Below the pieces are notes generated by a model. It was not told the DNA's origin, made no database searches, and worked only from the letters and a program-made list of their open reading frames with translations. From Zarea fungicola (Eukaryota; Ascomycota; Sordariomycetes; Hypocreales; Cordycipitaceae): DNA of 64,000 bases. The DNA lies in NCBI GenBank assembly GCA_900169235.1, contig FWCC01000147.1, positions 193,762-257,761 on the forward strand, given 5' to 3'. A program made the position numbers and the translations under genes. Positions 1 to 13,200 of the stretch are shown piece after piece. Positions within the stretch are counted from its first letter, which is position 1. Each line of letters starts with the position of its first letter.

Positions 1-1932
1 TGCCTCCTCCTCTTCCACCTCTAGTACCGCCGCCTCCCCGACCTCGGCCATTGCCGCCTCCACCTCTTCCACCTCTGCCAGCAGCACCACCAGCACCAGC
101 ATCGCGATCACTGTCCTCCGCGCCAGATCCCGCGGGACTATCCCTCCATGCTGTACGTCCCAGCTGTGTCTGCTGCCCACTAAACGCATACTTTGCCTCG
201 AGCCGTCGCATCTGTCCCGCATTCCGCGTCAGCATCAGCGCCCAGGCTTCAATCATCTCATCCGCCATGCCAGTCTCCCCACGCAGCTTATTCCTGCCCG
301 CGGACCGCCTCGTCGCGGCATCGCGATCAAAAACTCTGGGGTCCGCTTGAAACGCCCTGAACAGCGTCTCCTCATGGGCATCGTTGGCGCCGTTGGCCTC
401 TGCCTCTTGGTTCGCCGAGGCATCGACTGTGCCGCCCACATCGTCGGCATCATAGGTGTCGTCTCGCTCATCATCATCCATGTCAAAGGTGGCAAGCGCG
501 GAGAGGATGGCCGCCTTGGCGGGTGCCGTGGTGCCGTCGCGCAGGAGCTGGTCGGCGCTTTTGCCCGGACGCTTGCCAAAGGAGATCTTGGATGTGTCGA
601 CGGCGAGGCGGTCGAGCTCGTCGTCATCGTAAATGTTGCGACGAGTGGGGAGCTGTGGTGGTGTAGATTGCGGAGCCAAATCTGGCTGTAACTGTTGCTC
701 ATGCGAGGAAGATCTAGACAAGGTAGGTGAGTAATTGGAGGGGACGTGAAGTGGGTTGAAATTTGGGTAGTAAAAACTTACAATCTTTCTGTGCGGTCTG
801 CAATGGCAAGATGTGCTGGTAATGATTCGCTGAGGAGGTTAGCCACCACTTGTTCGACATTTTCATTGTATTCGTCGAGACACTTGGCCACGAATCCGGC
901 GCCAAGATCTGGGAACAGATCCTGCACCTGTGTAATCTGGCTCATACGATGAATATGAATCTCGGCGTCCACATCTTCTCTCGTCTGGTTGCCTTTGCCC
1001 TTGTCCACCTTGCGCCGTATCAGCCTCTTTGGACGCACCATGGGACCTTTTTTGAATGCTTCCAATGCTGTGATACGCTTTCTCAAGTTGTCCGTCGCCA
1101 CGCCCTCCGCCACAGCTCTCATCAGTAAAACTTTAAGCAACGGCGTTGAGGTCACTAGCTCGGGCACCAGCGAGTCGTCGGCATTAAACGGGCTTTTCTT
1201 GTGCAGATCCGCTGCCGCCCTGAGCGCAAACAATGCGTCACTCAGCATCGACCATTTTGCGGGCCTGCTCTCAACAAGCCCTACCAGGCACAGATACAGC
1301 GATGCTAGAATGACTTTGCGCAGTGGCGGGTTCATGACGCGGTAACCTGTAATTAGGCCGTCAACAAAGTCGTCGCCGGCGAGAAACAGTACGCATGCGG
1401 CCGGAGACGCATGCAGCAATGGGTTGAGCTGCGCGAGGCTCGCCTCGGCGAGCTTCAAATCACCCCGTATCCCTGCATCGAGCTGCATTATGAGTGACCT
1501 TTTTAGAGCTGTTAATGACGACTCAACCGCGGCCGCGCGCGGTGACGCCGTAAACGCTTGTGAAAGGAATGGCGCGATCAGCTTCTTAGGGTACAGCTTG
1601 GCAAGATTGGCGAGAAACTCAAACTTATCAATGTCTGACGTTGGTTTCAGTGGCGTTAAGTGAGATACTAATTGTAGTACGGTTTTGAGCAGAGCTGGTG
1701 ATGGCGGGTGCGACACATCTTGGGCAGTGGCCTCTTGGGCAAAGCTGGTGAGGAAGCGGATGAGTGATGAGTCTTCCTCAGAGAGTGCCTTGGCCAATTC
1801 AGACAGTGGCGAGCTGAGAAATGCTTGTATAAGTGCTATCCATGCATTTTGCAACGATGTCCATTCTACAGGTGAGAGCCTTTGACGCCAAGTGGCTTGA
1901 GGGTAAGCTGCCAGCGGCGGCAGCTTGGCCAT
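1..1932 (-). CDS. CUE3: CUE-domain protein of the ASCC2/Cue3 family (3' end beyond window)
   Basis: Family members bind ubiquitin through the CUE domain and work with the Slh1/ASCC3 helicase in ribosome quality control. Exons are 782-1932 and 713 down to the window edge, with an intron at 714-781 (GTAAGT...TCTAG, 68 bp). The start is the ATG at 1932, the first Met followed by family-like sequence (MAKLPPLAAYPQATW). An all-helical N-terminal region fills residues 1-300. The CUE domain is at about residues 325-375 (ITQVQDLFPDLGAGFVAKCL). Exon 2 carries an acidic linker (YDDDELDRL) and ends at the edge in a Gly/Arg-rich RGG tail, which is usual for the fungal proteins. The stop codon is not in the window. 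The domain order and RGG tail make the family call firm. The ribosome quality control role is taken from yeast and human work. Confidence 0.86.
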
Positions 1933-3006
1933 TTCGACAAGATGGAGGGGTAGTTTGAGAAGTCGGTGGTTTCGTATTACTGACGGCTGAGAGATTATGA
2001 GGAAAAGGATTTCGTTTTTTTTTTTCAAGGTTGGATTCGATTTTACATGGCTGGTTTCTTTTTGCCTCTGATGTTTTTGGCTTGTTGCCCTGTAAGTAGC
2101 GAGGCTGTAATAGTCAATCGCCGGATGATTCATACAAAGAGGGTCTCCTCGAGTTTGAAGCTACCCAAGTTCGGGAAGCTTGGAAAGTGGTCCTTGCCTG
2201 GTGACATTTCCTTCGTCCACAGAGCCGTACGCCAGGATACGGTAGAAACAGCTAAATTTATTCTTATTAGCAGACCGGTACAAATAGTTTTATTTTATAA
2301 ACATGTAGCTTTCTCTGGTTATTTTATAGTCGCAGCACTATTGCAATGTCTTGCAGAAAAGCTCTTGCAAGAGGCAAATGCAAATCAAAAATAACAGTAG
2401 GTAGACAACTATCAAATAAAACAATGATTGACAGTATTATCCGCATTTCTCACTCTTGTTGTTCCTTTCTTGAGAATAAGATTTAACAAAACGAATTGTA
2501 GTATCATTCTTGTACTCTGTATACAGCCGCCCTTTCACAGCTTGTGACTTTCAACCAATAGCAACTACAGGATAGTATAGAGCACAGTCTATATATATAT
2601 ATATATTAATACGTAAATCTGCAAAATTTAATTCTCAATTTCAATGATCGCATTTTTTCTAGCATTTAAAATGGCATTGAATACACTGTTCAAATCTACT
2701 TGATGCCCAGTAGAAACTGTATGTACTCTGTCCTGTTCCCCACCATCCCAAGGCCAGCCAACCACATCCACCCAAATCCAACACCCTAGCCCAAGCAAGT
2801 TTAGCGCATCGCACAACTGAGGCCAATTTTCGCAATCCCCCACCAAAACTTTTCGCGGCGGCTCCATGCCCTGTCTGAACTTCTGATTCTCTTCAACCTT
2901 CATCACTTTGCCGAAACGTCTGTCTTGTCATTCGCAACGTTCGAGTCGTGAGGGACCTTATTTGAAATCTTTCAAACCCGAAAAAAAAAAAAAAGAATCA
3001 TTCAAA
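1933..3006. other. Intergenic region upstream of CUE3 and RPS20
   Basis: This is a divergent promoter region of about 1.07 kb. It is AT-rich at 2240-2640 and holds a (TA)n run. An A-rich tract just before the RPS20 start is probably its 5' leader. I see no supported gene. A 91-codon minus-strand reading frame at 2628-2903 has no recognisable domain. Confidence 0.6.
2590..2607. repeat. (TA)n microsatellite
   Basis: An uninterrupted TA dinucleotide run of about 18 bp lies in the AT-rich part of the CUE3/RPS20 intergenic region. Confidence 0.9.
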
Positions 3007-3433
3007 ATGTCGTACAACAAGACTGACAAGGACGTCGGCGAGGCTCCCGTATGTATTATTTCTTCGCGAACAAGCATGACGGACGAGAAACCTTTTCGGG
3101 TTCGCTAACAAATCCCCGTTGCAGAAGAGCCACAAGATCCGCATCACCCTGTCCTCCCGCAAGGTCCAGGTCCTCGAGAAGGTCTGCACCGAGATCATTG
3201 ACCGCGCCAAGTCCAAGGACCTCCGCGCAAAGGGTCCCGTCCGCCTGCCCACCAAGACCCTCAAGATCACCACCCGCAAGACCCCTTGCGGTGAGGGTTC
3301 CAAGACCTGGGACCGCTTCGAGATGCGCATCCACAAGCGCCTCATCGACCTCAACGCCCCCACCGAGGTCGTCAAGCAGATCATTGTCAACATTGACGCC
3401 GGTGTCGAGGTCGAGGTCACCATCGCTGCTTAA
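3007..3433 (+). CDS. RPS20: 40S ribosomal protein S20 (uS10)
   Basis: uS10 is a component of the small ribosomal subunit head and is essential for cytosolic translation. Exons are 3007-3048 and 3125-3433. The 76-bp intron (GTATGT...TTGCAG) comes after codon 14, an early position typical of ribosomal protein genes. The product is 116 aa. The family signature is clear throughout: [49 protein letters not shown] and the C-terminal VEVEVTIAA. Codons are strongly C-ending, as expected for a highly expressed gene. It converges on the NUP42-like gene, with about 450 bp between the stop codons. Confidence 0.97.
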
Positions 3434-3882
3434 GCGTTGGACCTCTGGCCGCCACCGAGGGAGAGGAAAAAGAGAGTTGGAAAAGTCGATGAAGTGCGTC
3501 TGGAATCAGGACCCTTGACGGGTTTTCAACTTTCAAAAGATACTTTTAATACATACAAAAAAAAGTTGATTCTCCCCATTAAGATGGCCATTGTTGAAGC
3601 GTAAACGCGATATGTGCACGTAGAACTGTTGAAAAAAATCTTTTTCAATTAAAGTTGAATTTCGGCTCTGTATTGCCGTCGTATATGCGTACAGCATTTC
3701 TGAAACTATCCAAATCCCCAAGAAAATGATAAACATCAATATAAATCTACCCAAGCAAGAGATCAAAGAAGACGCCGTCAACTATGCTCAAAGAAATACA
3801 TGTTTGTCCCAAGAAGACAAAAGGAGAAAGCAACACATACCCAAAATCCCCCGGTCAAATAGTGAAACTTGATTGTTTTTCT
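3434..3882. other. Convergent 3' intergenic region
   Basis: About 450 bp lies between the RPS20 and NUP42-like stop codons. It is AT-rich with A-runs and probably holds the two 3' UTRs. No gene is seen. Confidence 0.6.
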
Positions 3883-5991
3883 TTAAAAGTCCCAGACAGT
3901 ATATTCTCGTGGGGGAGGCAATGCGGGCATCACCCCGTCCGCAAATACCCCCGTCTGCTCAAACCGCAACCACTGAGCTTTCGTCTTGTCATCATAGGAA
4001 TCTATCGGCAGCTCCGTGTCCTTGTAGTACGCGGGCGCGCCGTTAGGGAACCAAATACGCGTCCATGTGCCGTCAAATGCTCGGATTCCTGGTTTACCAT
4101 CATTGTATGACACGGCTTTGCCTTTGAACGCGGACAGCGTACCATCCATGCCTTTAGAAATGTAGCTCTCTGCAGGTGGGTGCTGTTTGCCGCTTCCTGG
4201 CGGGTAAGGGTTACCGGCCGGGGCGGAAGGGGCTGTCCCTGCTTGTTGCTGTTGGGCTGGGGCTGTTGAGCTGGTGGCAAATGGGTTAGAGGCCGCTGGT
4301 GTGCTTGCTTGTGCAGGTGCAAAAGGATTTGCCTTTGGTGGTACTCCAGCAGCTTGCTGACCACCTGTCGCAAAGGGGTTGTGCGCCGCTGGTGATGGGC
4401 TGGCACCAGTCGCAAATGGATTCGGCCTGGAGGAAGTCGCCGGTTCTTGCTGTGCAAATGGGTTCACGGTGCTTTTAGTGAATTGGGCCTGCGCTTGCGC
4501 TGCAAACGGGCTCACATTGTTGTTATTGGTGCTTTGTGCTTGATTTCCAAATGGATTTGCTGCAGGTTGCTGAGGCTGCTGAGTGGTGGCAAACGGATTT
4601 GCCGGTCTATCAGTATTGTTATTAGCAGTGCTCGCCGTAGCGGCAGCAGCAAATGGACTGGGTCCCACATTGGTGTTCCCTCCAAATGGATTGGGCTTCT
4701 GGCCAAGCTGGCTGGCTTGTCCGAAAGCCGATTGTTGGTTATTATTATTGGCGCCCGCAGTTGGTTGCGCAGCTTGTCCAAAAGAGGGTGCTCCGAAAGG
4801 ACTCGGCTTCACTCCAAGTGCTGACGGCTGTCCAAACGCACTGGTGGTAGGTTGCGCTGGCTGGCTGAATGGTGATGGTGTCGGCTGTGCGGGTTGCCCA
4901 AACGCCGAGGGCTGTGATGCTTGTCCAAACGCGTTGCTCTGCACAGGCTGCCCAAACGCAGAGGTAGGTTGTCCAAACGTTGAAGACTGTCCAAAACCCG
5001 AGGCTGCTGCCGGCTGAGCAGGCTGTCCAAAGGAGGGCGTGGCAAAGGGATTCGGCTTCTGTCCAAGGGCAGAGGGCTGGCCAAAGGCACTTGTCGCCGG
5101 TGCTGCTGCAGAAGCTCCAAAAGGAGACGTCGTGTTGGCGGCGTTTGCGTCTGTAGCAAATGGGTTCGTAGGCTGTGCAGATACCAGCGACTTGGGCCGC
5201 TTGCCGACTAGGAACTCGCCAAACGGTGCTCCTTGGGTGCCTTCTCTGCAAATGTCCAGACGGTTCGGGTGTCTGTTTTCCCCTTCGAGCAGATACCTGG
5301 CAGCTTCTGTTGGGTTTTGAGCAGCCGTCTGCATTTGCGCCTGCGCATTTTGGTACAGCTCCTGTGCATCAGCGAGCTTCGCAGCAAGTTAGTACAGTTT
5401 ACAATTGACTTTAAAGTATTCGTAGCTCAAGGGCAGTGGGTATATTCCTACTGCTTTCTGCTCATTTCCCTCCGCTTTCCCCTTCATATAGTGTAATCGC
5501 ATCTCTTCGAAGCTCTGCTCGCGGGGGAAGCCGCCAAACAGCTGGTCCGGGGCATCGCGACCCGGTGCGTAGGCTGATAGGATCCATGTTGGCTTCTCCG
5601 TTGTTAAATCGGCCGCTATGGTGTCGATCTTGATGAAGTACTTTTCTAAAGAAAGGAGCAGAAGAAGGAAGAATTGTCAGCCGATGAGTTTGCCCATTTA
5701 ACTGAAGTGGGCTTTATCGAAAGATTCTTACCAAGGGCTCGCTCAAACTGGAGATTGCTGCCACCGCCTAGGATGCCAAATCGATTCGAGGACTGTCCAC
5801 TATTACCACCGCCACTGGGATGTTCAAATTTGCAGGAATCTTGTAAAATTTTATAAAGCAGTTAGCAAGCACTGCTTTTCAATACTGTGAAATTGCTGCT
5901 GCATTGGCGGCGACAAAAGTCAAGATAGGCACTTTGCCGACATACTTCCAAATCTGCAGTTACCCTGCGCATAGTATCTACACAATACCAT
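3883..5991 (-). CDS. CCCH zinc-finger FG-repeat nucleoporin, NUP42-like
   Basis: The predicted role is a cytoplasmic-face nuclear pore protein assisting mRNA export, as for yeast Nup42. The four exons are 5946-5991, 5732-5839, 5452-5645 and 3883-5376, giving 613 aa. The start is the ATG at 5991, which places one CCCH finger at residues 4-22 (C-x7-C-x5-C-x3-H, ending CKFEH) across intron 1. A conserved region follows (KYFIKIDTIAADL, WILSAYAPGRD, EEMRLHYMKGKAEGNEQKA). Then comes LYQNAQAQMQTAA...HPNRLDICREGT, and a long Gln/Asn/Ala-rich segment with many FGQP, FGAP and NPFA repeats. The C-terminus is conserved (RIWFPNGAPAYYKDTELP). Introns 1 and 3 use AAG acceptors after CTAAC branch sites. The placement of intron 3 (5377-5451) is the least certain junction. 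Confidence 0.85.
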
Positions 5992-6631
5992 GACGGGTAT
6001 AGCTGTGTAATTATTTCGGTGGAGTTTTCAAAGCAATATGTCGTGTGCGCTGGTTCACACACTGTTCTGGAGAGACGAGGGAGGGCGGCCTTGCTTGCAG
6101 TTTACTGCATGCTTTGTTGGAGCTCGTTTCGTCGGCGCGCGAGCTGTCTTTGTTCGCGTCAATGCAACGGCGCTAGGTGGCGCTATCTTGTCTCTTGTCA
6201 ATTACTTGTGCCGGGGACAATGCGCTGGAGGGATTTCGTGCCGATGGAAGCAAACAAATTATGCACTGAGATGTGCCCAAAAAAATACTTTGTACTGAGG
6301 TTGGATGATGAAGCAACGCGAAAAGACTGGCGGATAGTGGGGCATCAATCTACCCGCTCAGTTCAAACTCCTTATTACAAGTCACCAGGTATCAACAAGG
6401 TTTTTAAATTTTAAACTTAATTATTTAATGGAGTTTTTAAACATTTTTTTTTATTTCATGCGTATATACATTTAATTTCATCTCAGAACTACACAACACA
6501 TTTAGGTTGTTTACCGGTAGTAAAACAGCCAAAGAGCTTCTGTAGTGCCTCCATCGTACTAATACGTCGCGCCGGTACTAGCTTCACACCTCCTCTCATT
6601 ATTGTCGGGCCATTGTCAGGTCGCATCTTCT
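5992..6631. other. Intergenic region between NUP42-like and P450 genes
   Basis: This 640-bp stretch contains the NUP42-like promoter and the 3' end of the P450 gene. It includes an AT-rich T-run at 6420-6480. Overlapping plus-strand open frames at 6019-6414 show no domain and probably arise by chance. Confidence 0.5.
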
Positions 6632-8550
6632 TTACTCGTCATTCACCTTTTTAAACTCAACAATTGGTCCCTTCTTGGCGCTAGTAAAAATATCAACCAG
6701 CTGAAACTCGCTGGGACGGTGACGTCCCCATTCGGCACCCGCGCGGCCTTCGCTGGGGTCCTCGACGCCGACAGCCTTACGCATGTCGTACATATAAATG
6801 GTACGTGCCAGCGTAGTCGTCATCTCGACGTACGCGAGGCCCTTACCGATGCAGCCACGGGGCCCGATGCTAAAGGGGCAGAAAGCGGACGAGGCCAGGG
6901 AGACATCGTCCTGCGTCGTCTCGCGGCCAGTGGCGCTGTTCTTGGCGCCCGTAAGCCAGCGCTCCGGCGTGTAGGTATAGGCACTGGGATAGTAGTCCTC
7001 ATTATGGTGAATCGTGTAGTGGGACACGGCGACGACGGTGCCAGCGGGCAGGCTATGGCCGTCGATAGTCATACCGCCGGGGAGGATCTCGCGGGGAAGG
7101 ATACCGCCGACTGACGGGGAAAGGCGCATAGCCTCGTCAACGCAGGCGCGTAGGTAGGTACAGCCGCCAAGAGCAGGACCGTGAGTGATTTCCTCGACGT
7201 TGTTAAACTTGCCACGAATCTCCTCCGTGACCTTTTTAAGGGCATCAGGGTTGCGGACGAGGTAGAAGAGCGTGGCTGCCATGGCAGTAGACGTTGTATC
7301 GGAGCCGGCAATGATGCTATAACAAAAGGGTTAGCGATTTTTATTCTAATGTTCTTTGAGATGACACCGATAAGCTTACAGTAGGTTAGACTCGCCCCAG
7401 AGCTCAGGGGTGCTGAAGCCCTGGCCGGTTTCGGGATCGCGAGCCTTGAGGAGGTAGTAGAAAAAGTCGCGACGGTCAGTCTCATCGCCGAGCTTGGTGC
7501 GCTCAGCGAGCTGGCCCTTACTGTAGGCCATGTAACGGGCACGACCAGCCGCCAGCTTGGGGAAGAGGACGCGATCAAGCTTGAGCTTGTTGACAATGGA
7601 CATGGTTCCGCACTAAAACAGAGTTATGTTAGGCAGTCTACTCGGGGACGGTTGCGCAAGGATGCAAACATACGATAAGATGCCTGGTGGTGGCAGCTTC
7701 AATAAGTTTCAGGGCGAAGCGGTTGTCAGGGCGCTCGAGCATGTGGAAGGCCTTGCCAAAGCTCAAATCACCAAGGATATCCGTAGCCAGATAGTTGCAG
7801 TAGTCAGCCATATTGCGTGGCTGCGACCAGCCACCCTTGACGTCGAGCGACGAGGAAGTACCGTCGGCCAGACCAATCTGCTCACAGAAGATCCGAACAT
7901 TGTTGAGAATATAGCGGTTCATCTCCTTCATGGCGCCCTCCGCAAAGGCGTGCGATAACACACGGCGCTTGCGGGCGTGGACGTCCTTGTCTCGGGTGTT
8001 GTGGGTGTTGGCTACTGGGTGAGCAAAGGAGTTGTAGAACTCGGCCTTGCCAACATTGGAACGGAAGCCGTAGATTTCCTTGAGGGCAGTGTTGGAGTTA
8101 AAAACGAGGCTGTTGGGGCCGAAGCGGACAACCTTGCCTGTGAATGCGTGTTAGCTTGGTAATGAAGCTGGGAAACTCGTGCTTGGTATAGAATTGCGGA
8201 TAGCATACCATATTTCTGGTGCATACGCCAAAACTGTAGATGGCGATCGCCCTTATAGGCATGATAGAGCTGGTAGGCGTCCGTAATTTTGGCCAAAAAA
8301 GGGCCAGGGTACTTGGCTAGAGGATGGAAGAAGACTCTGTAGACGATGATGGCGACGACCTGCGTTTAAGATTATGTTAGAGAAGGTTCGTCAAAAAGTA
8401 ATACTTTTTTTTGGAAGAGGCCCAAAAGCTTCTCATACTCGACCAAGAAAAAAATTGGACAGGTGTAACAGTAATGAGACATACATAAAAGACACTACCG
8501 CCAAACAAGAGGCCAAGCCACATCTGAAGGTGGGCAAGATCAATCCCCAT
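6632..8550 (-). CDS. Cytochrome P450 monooxygenase
   Basis: This is a haem-thiolate monooxygenase of the ER membrane with unknown substrate. The five exons are 8485-8550, 8219-8360, 7674-8137, 7380-7612 and 6632-7316, giving 529 aa. The start at 8550 gives an N-terminal hydrophobic anchor (WLGLLFGGSVFYVVAIIVY) followed by the Pro-rich hinge (FFHPLAKYPGPF). Other marks are the I-helix IIAGSDTTSTA, the K-helix ExxR (EAMR), PERW, and the haem loop FSIGPRGCIGKG with its Cys ligand. All key residues are present. The sequence resembles fungal P450s often annotated as benzoate 4-monooxygenase or isotrichodermin C-15 hydroxylase type, but such names do not fix the substrate. No biosynthetic neighbours lie within the window, so it does not look like part of a cluster here. 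Confidence 0.93.
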
Positions 8551-10280
8551 TATGAAAGTTGTAGCGGTCTCCGGGAGGAAGCTTCAGACTGCAAAGTGTG
8601 TGAATGAATCAGATGGGTGAAGAAGAAACAAAAAGAGAAGGCAGTTTGGAGAAAGCCAAGAGGAGGGCACGAGCACACTAAAAGGAAACGAGGGGAAACG
8701 GCTTAAACACAAATGCAAAAGGCCAAAGCATGGTCGATCTGCTCAGCATCGGCCAGTACTGCTTCTGTGCCTCCTCCAAGACACCTGGGCGCTGGGGCCG
8801 GCTGCAGGCGAGGCGGAGCATGCATTTGGCGGGATAATAACGATAGGCTTGGATGGGACGGCCGGGAAAAGAACGTCATTATTGGAGGTTTCACTTGGCC
8901 ATCCCGCAACCATCAGACGCATGTTGGCACAGCAAAAGGGCTGACAAAACTACCCCAAATTCTCCAATCCAATGTCTTGCATTACTAGCTAGCCAAAAAA
9001 AAAAATTGCCCGTAATAAGCCTACGGCGAGTTTACAGGTCCAATGTGTTTCGCCACAAGAATGTCAGCACCAGACAAGGTTTGCGCCGGCTGTACACGGC
9101 ACAGCGCCTCTTATGGATTGCTTGCGGCTAGATGCGGGGAGAGGCACACCGCACCGTGGGCATTGGAGATGCAGCACAATGATGGAGATGGGACTTTGCC
9201 AGCATCGCGGCTTGATAACGGTGATTGGGACTCGCGCTGTAGTATTTGGATAATGAAACAATATTTCTAATCATGATTTGTGTCTGCAGTCCCGAAGCTC
9301 TCCAGCACTCGTCATCATTATTAGCAGTGACGCTAGTGGCTGCATACGCGCGTGACCGTTTTCAATCAAGACACACACTCAAACACCTCCAACAGTAATA
9401 ATAAACAATGCTGTACGTATAGCCTGACGGTATACCTGCCCATGCGGCCCATATTTTGTCATCGCGAATAAGAATCCAGATAAAAGACTAATACATAATC
9501 TTGGAGACGATACGGATTTGTGCGGGGTGACACAACCCCGGCGGGACAGTCGGAAGAGGGTCAACCATAGCAGTCGGCACTTCCAGCACCCAACAAGGGG
9601 TTTTCTTCCATGGACTTACCATCATAGTAGATAAAAATGCCCCGTATTCTCCAATCTGCCCAGTTTTACCCCAACTGCCTATCGTCCTGACGCGGCTACA
9701 AAAGGAACCAAAACCTTGGAATAAATTCCGCCCACCGTTCCGCATTAAATCGCAGGCTATTCAAGGGTTTGCGGCTCAATAGGCTTTTGGAAAGCCCCTT
9801 TTTCATTTTACCCGTTTGCGTGTCTCCAATTAAAGGCCAAACCAACAGCAGGAGATTGACATTCCTCAAAACTCCACAGCTCATTTGAAGGCTGACAGGC
9901 ACCACCTACCCTGTACCACCAGTCCGAATGTTGTGTGACGCTTGGCTGCTCACGATTGATGAAACAGGCGTGGTTCCGGTGTCCAACCATTTTCGACTTT
10001 TTACTACATGCTACTGTGGGTTGTGCGGTACTAATAGCCCTCGTATAAATCTACACCAAACATTGTGGCTTCATGGGCATCTGCCAGCGTGAAGCTCTCT
10101 CTTCAAGGCCACAAGAGCCCACGCCTGATGTCACACACATCTGTAAACGTGAATTTAAATGCTACATTTAATTGTTTACTATACAAGCGGAAAATAATAC
10201 CAGTAAAGCATCAGCCATCCAAACCCAATCCAACCTTGAAGCTTTTTTATTTAATTACATGCATCAGTCGACGTCGCTCT
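8551..10280. other. Intergenic region between P450 and CWH43
   Basis: This is about 1.7 kb. It should hold the P450 promoter on the left and the CWH43 3' UTR on the right. Short open frames occur on both strands but none has a domain or splice-supported extension. I see no RNA gene. Confidence 0.5.
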
Positions 10281-13200
10281 TTAGCTAAAGTATCTAGGCT
10301 CATCAAAAACGTGGTATCGGTGGTCACGAACACCATCGCCCCGGAACATGGCGGGGAATCTCCACCCGACGGGAATCTCACTCTCTTCAACGCGACGATT
10401 GCGCTCCTCAGTAGACACCGCCTCAAGCTGCTGAATCTCCGCGCTCGACTGCGGGATTACAAACTTGGCCACCTGCAACTCAGTATCCGTAATCGTGCTG
10501 CGGCTAACACGCGCATAACCAACACGCTTCAGGCGCTTAAACAAAATGTACTCGCACCAGCGGTCCCAGTCAGATGGGTCGACATCATGCATACCTGATG
10601 TCTCGCTGACATACGTGTTATAGTTGCCTTCCAGCGGCTTGGTGACAAGGTAGCTAAGCAGGATGGCTGGCCGTGACGTCGAGCCCATGAGCTTGGAAAG
10701 GTACTCCGACTGCAGACGACGGTCCTCGGGGTCCTCCTCCTGTCCAGAGTGGAACACAAATACGTCGACAAGCTCACCATATACGTCGAGAGTGGCGTGG
10801 ATAGCAGGAGCCAGTTCCCCGACAGGGCTGGGCAGCAGGTGATGCTTCGACTCCACAATCGGGAACTTGGAGAGCAGAGCAGCACCCCAAGTGTGCTTGT
10901 TGGGACCCGGGCCATAGTCTACATACATACCGAGGTCTTCAGCCAGGAACTGCGTAGTATCACGGTTGCCCATGATGATACGCTGCAGATCCGATTCGAG
11001 GAGACCGACAACATCAAGTTCCATTTCCTTAATAAGATCCCGCATTCTGTACTCAGATGACCACATGTCGTTGTCGAGAGAAAAGTGAATGGTCCAGATA
11101 CCAGCTGTCAGCACGCGATCTTGGCCGTGATATGGCTTATAGTCATTGGTAGGGAAGCGCATAAAAGCAGCGCACAGGAACAAAATGTTGATGACTAGAG
11201 TGGCCACAGCATTGTATTTCTTATGTTGTGACGGGGATGAGCGGCGGGGAGCAGCATGCTTTGGCTTCGATGTGTTGTAATTCAGGACACCGGCACCGAT
11301 CAATGCCATCATAGTCAGCATCACCAAGTCGGTGCGCTCACGAACAAGAGGACCACCGGGTACAAAGGCGTAGGCAACAATCCAGACGTGGAAGAGAACC
11401 ATAAAGTTGTAGATGAGGAAGCCAACACCAAAAGTAGTAGCAGCGCTTTTCTTGGACGCAATTGCGAGCAGAGGGACGGCCGCACCCATGATATAGACGG
11501 TGAGGGCAAGGCCGCCATAGAAACCGGCCCAATGGCTGTACTTTGTTAAGAAAAAAGCACCAACGGAGCCAACGCCAAAAGTCAACCAGCTGCCAGCTAA
11601 ATTCGGGCGAGATAATCCGAGAAAGATACCGGCGGACATGGCAGCGACAGTGAACCAGCCGTGGGTGGAAAAGTAAGGACCGCGGACAGGAAAGCCCTCC
11701 CAGACCCACAGAATCATGGTGCTGGTGTCGGAGAGAAGTGAATGGAGGGCAAAGAAGAGACCACCAAGACCACAGGCTGACAGGAAGACGGAGCCTGGCA
11801 TTTTGTCGGGTGACGAGCCACTGGTTAGAGGTGCACGGCGGGTGAAGCGCAGAGCAGCCAAAAGGCCGAGGATCAGACCGGTGCCATTCCAACCACCGTT
11901 TTCAGCATGCATAATTGGCCAGATAGGGCTGTTGGTTGTCCAGGCAAACTTGGCAGTCGAGGACAGGATTAAGCCAACTAGAAGACCAAGAACCTTGGAT
12001 TCGAATCGAGCCTCGTGGATAGACTCAGAGGAGAGCGTGCCAACCCAGCCGAGACAGCTCATCGAAACGGCAAAGCCGACAGTGATCAAGCGGTAGACGG
12101 GGTCGAGAACAAGGTAGGCGGCAATGCCGGAGAGGGAGAGCAGGTGGACAATGCGGAGGTTGTTGATGACCAGAGATCGGAGAGGACCAATGCACATCAG
12201 GAAAGGTGAGATAGTGGACATGACAAAGGCTTCGTAGCCAGAAATGCCCATGTGCCAGAGAGGGAAGTCTAATTAAATTAGCCAGTCTGTTGAGAATCTT
12301 TACAAATGAGTACTTACACCAAACAAGAAGACCAAGACTGGTGAGAATAGACCAAAAGACAAACTAAAGCGACATTAGTAATCTAGAATCCATCGTTTTA
12401 ACCAGCGTAATAGCTTACGCCATGGTAGATATCGGCAGCCGCGTCAAGCGTCTCCGTCCAAGTGAATCGGAGGGCAAACACGCCAGCGGTGGCCTGCTCC
12501 TTTCTGTACGCAGCAGGTTAGCCGAGAATACCAAAACTCGCGGACAAACTTACTCCTTTTCTAAAATGGCAGACGAGACAGAACGATTGTCACTACGAGA
12601 AGAATTTAGAATTAAAACTCACAAGAACGAGCACGCCTGACTCTTAGGTAAAATTGGGTCTAGATTGGCAGCCATTGCACGTACCCCTTGCTTGAGCCCT
12701 GCACATCGCGAACGACAATCTCAAACGTGTTAAAGTCGAGGGCAGTGACGGCATCAAAACCAACGTCGAAGAGGATCAGAGCCCATTCGAAGAAGGCATA
12801 GATGGTGTAAGCTGGGTAATGCGTTAGTGGCGGTGACAAGACTAATTAGGTAAGATCAGTGCCTACCTCCAGCGACACGGTGGACTTTGTGCTGAATAAA
12901 GAAGTAAATGAGAGGCACAAGGGTTCCGAAAAAAGCCCCAGCAAGATACTTGCGGTACTTGATCGCGGGGGGGTTATTGGGACTGAGAGCAATGCAGCCG
13001 GTAGTCCAGGGCAGAGTAGCCACAATGTAAGAAATCATGAGTATATCGTGCCAATCGTGGTCATCGGTCGAGGTGATGTAGGTCCAACCACCGCAGGTGA
13101 GAGTGCGTAGAACACCCATGGTGGCCACGAAGCCTGGCAGCTTGGAGCCGGGCTTGCGCGTAAGGAGGTACCATAGACCGACAAGGGCGAAACGGGGGCC

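Noticed and set aside
2628..2903. 91-codon minus-strand frame upstream of RPS20
   Set aside because: No domain is seen and it lies in promoter DNA only about 100 bp from the divergent RPS20 start. A translated product cannot be supported.
2930..2955. GTTCGAGTC resembling a tRNA B box
   Set aside because: No A box, no cloverleaf stems and no acceptor pairing around it. It is not a tRNA.
6632..8550. P450 as part of a secondary-metabolite cluster
   Set aside because: The neighbours are a nucleoporin and a GPI-remodelling gene. No synthase, transporter or regulator lies nearby in the window.
12630..12650. Possible extra 14-18 nt exon in CWH43
   Set aside because: One version shifts the frame to a stop. 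The other inserts an unlikely QACSFF. Skipping it keeps frame and gives a smooth sequence.
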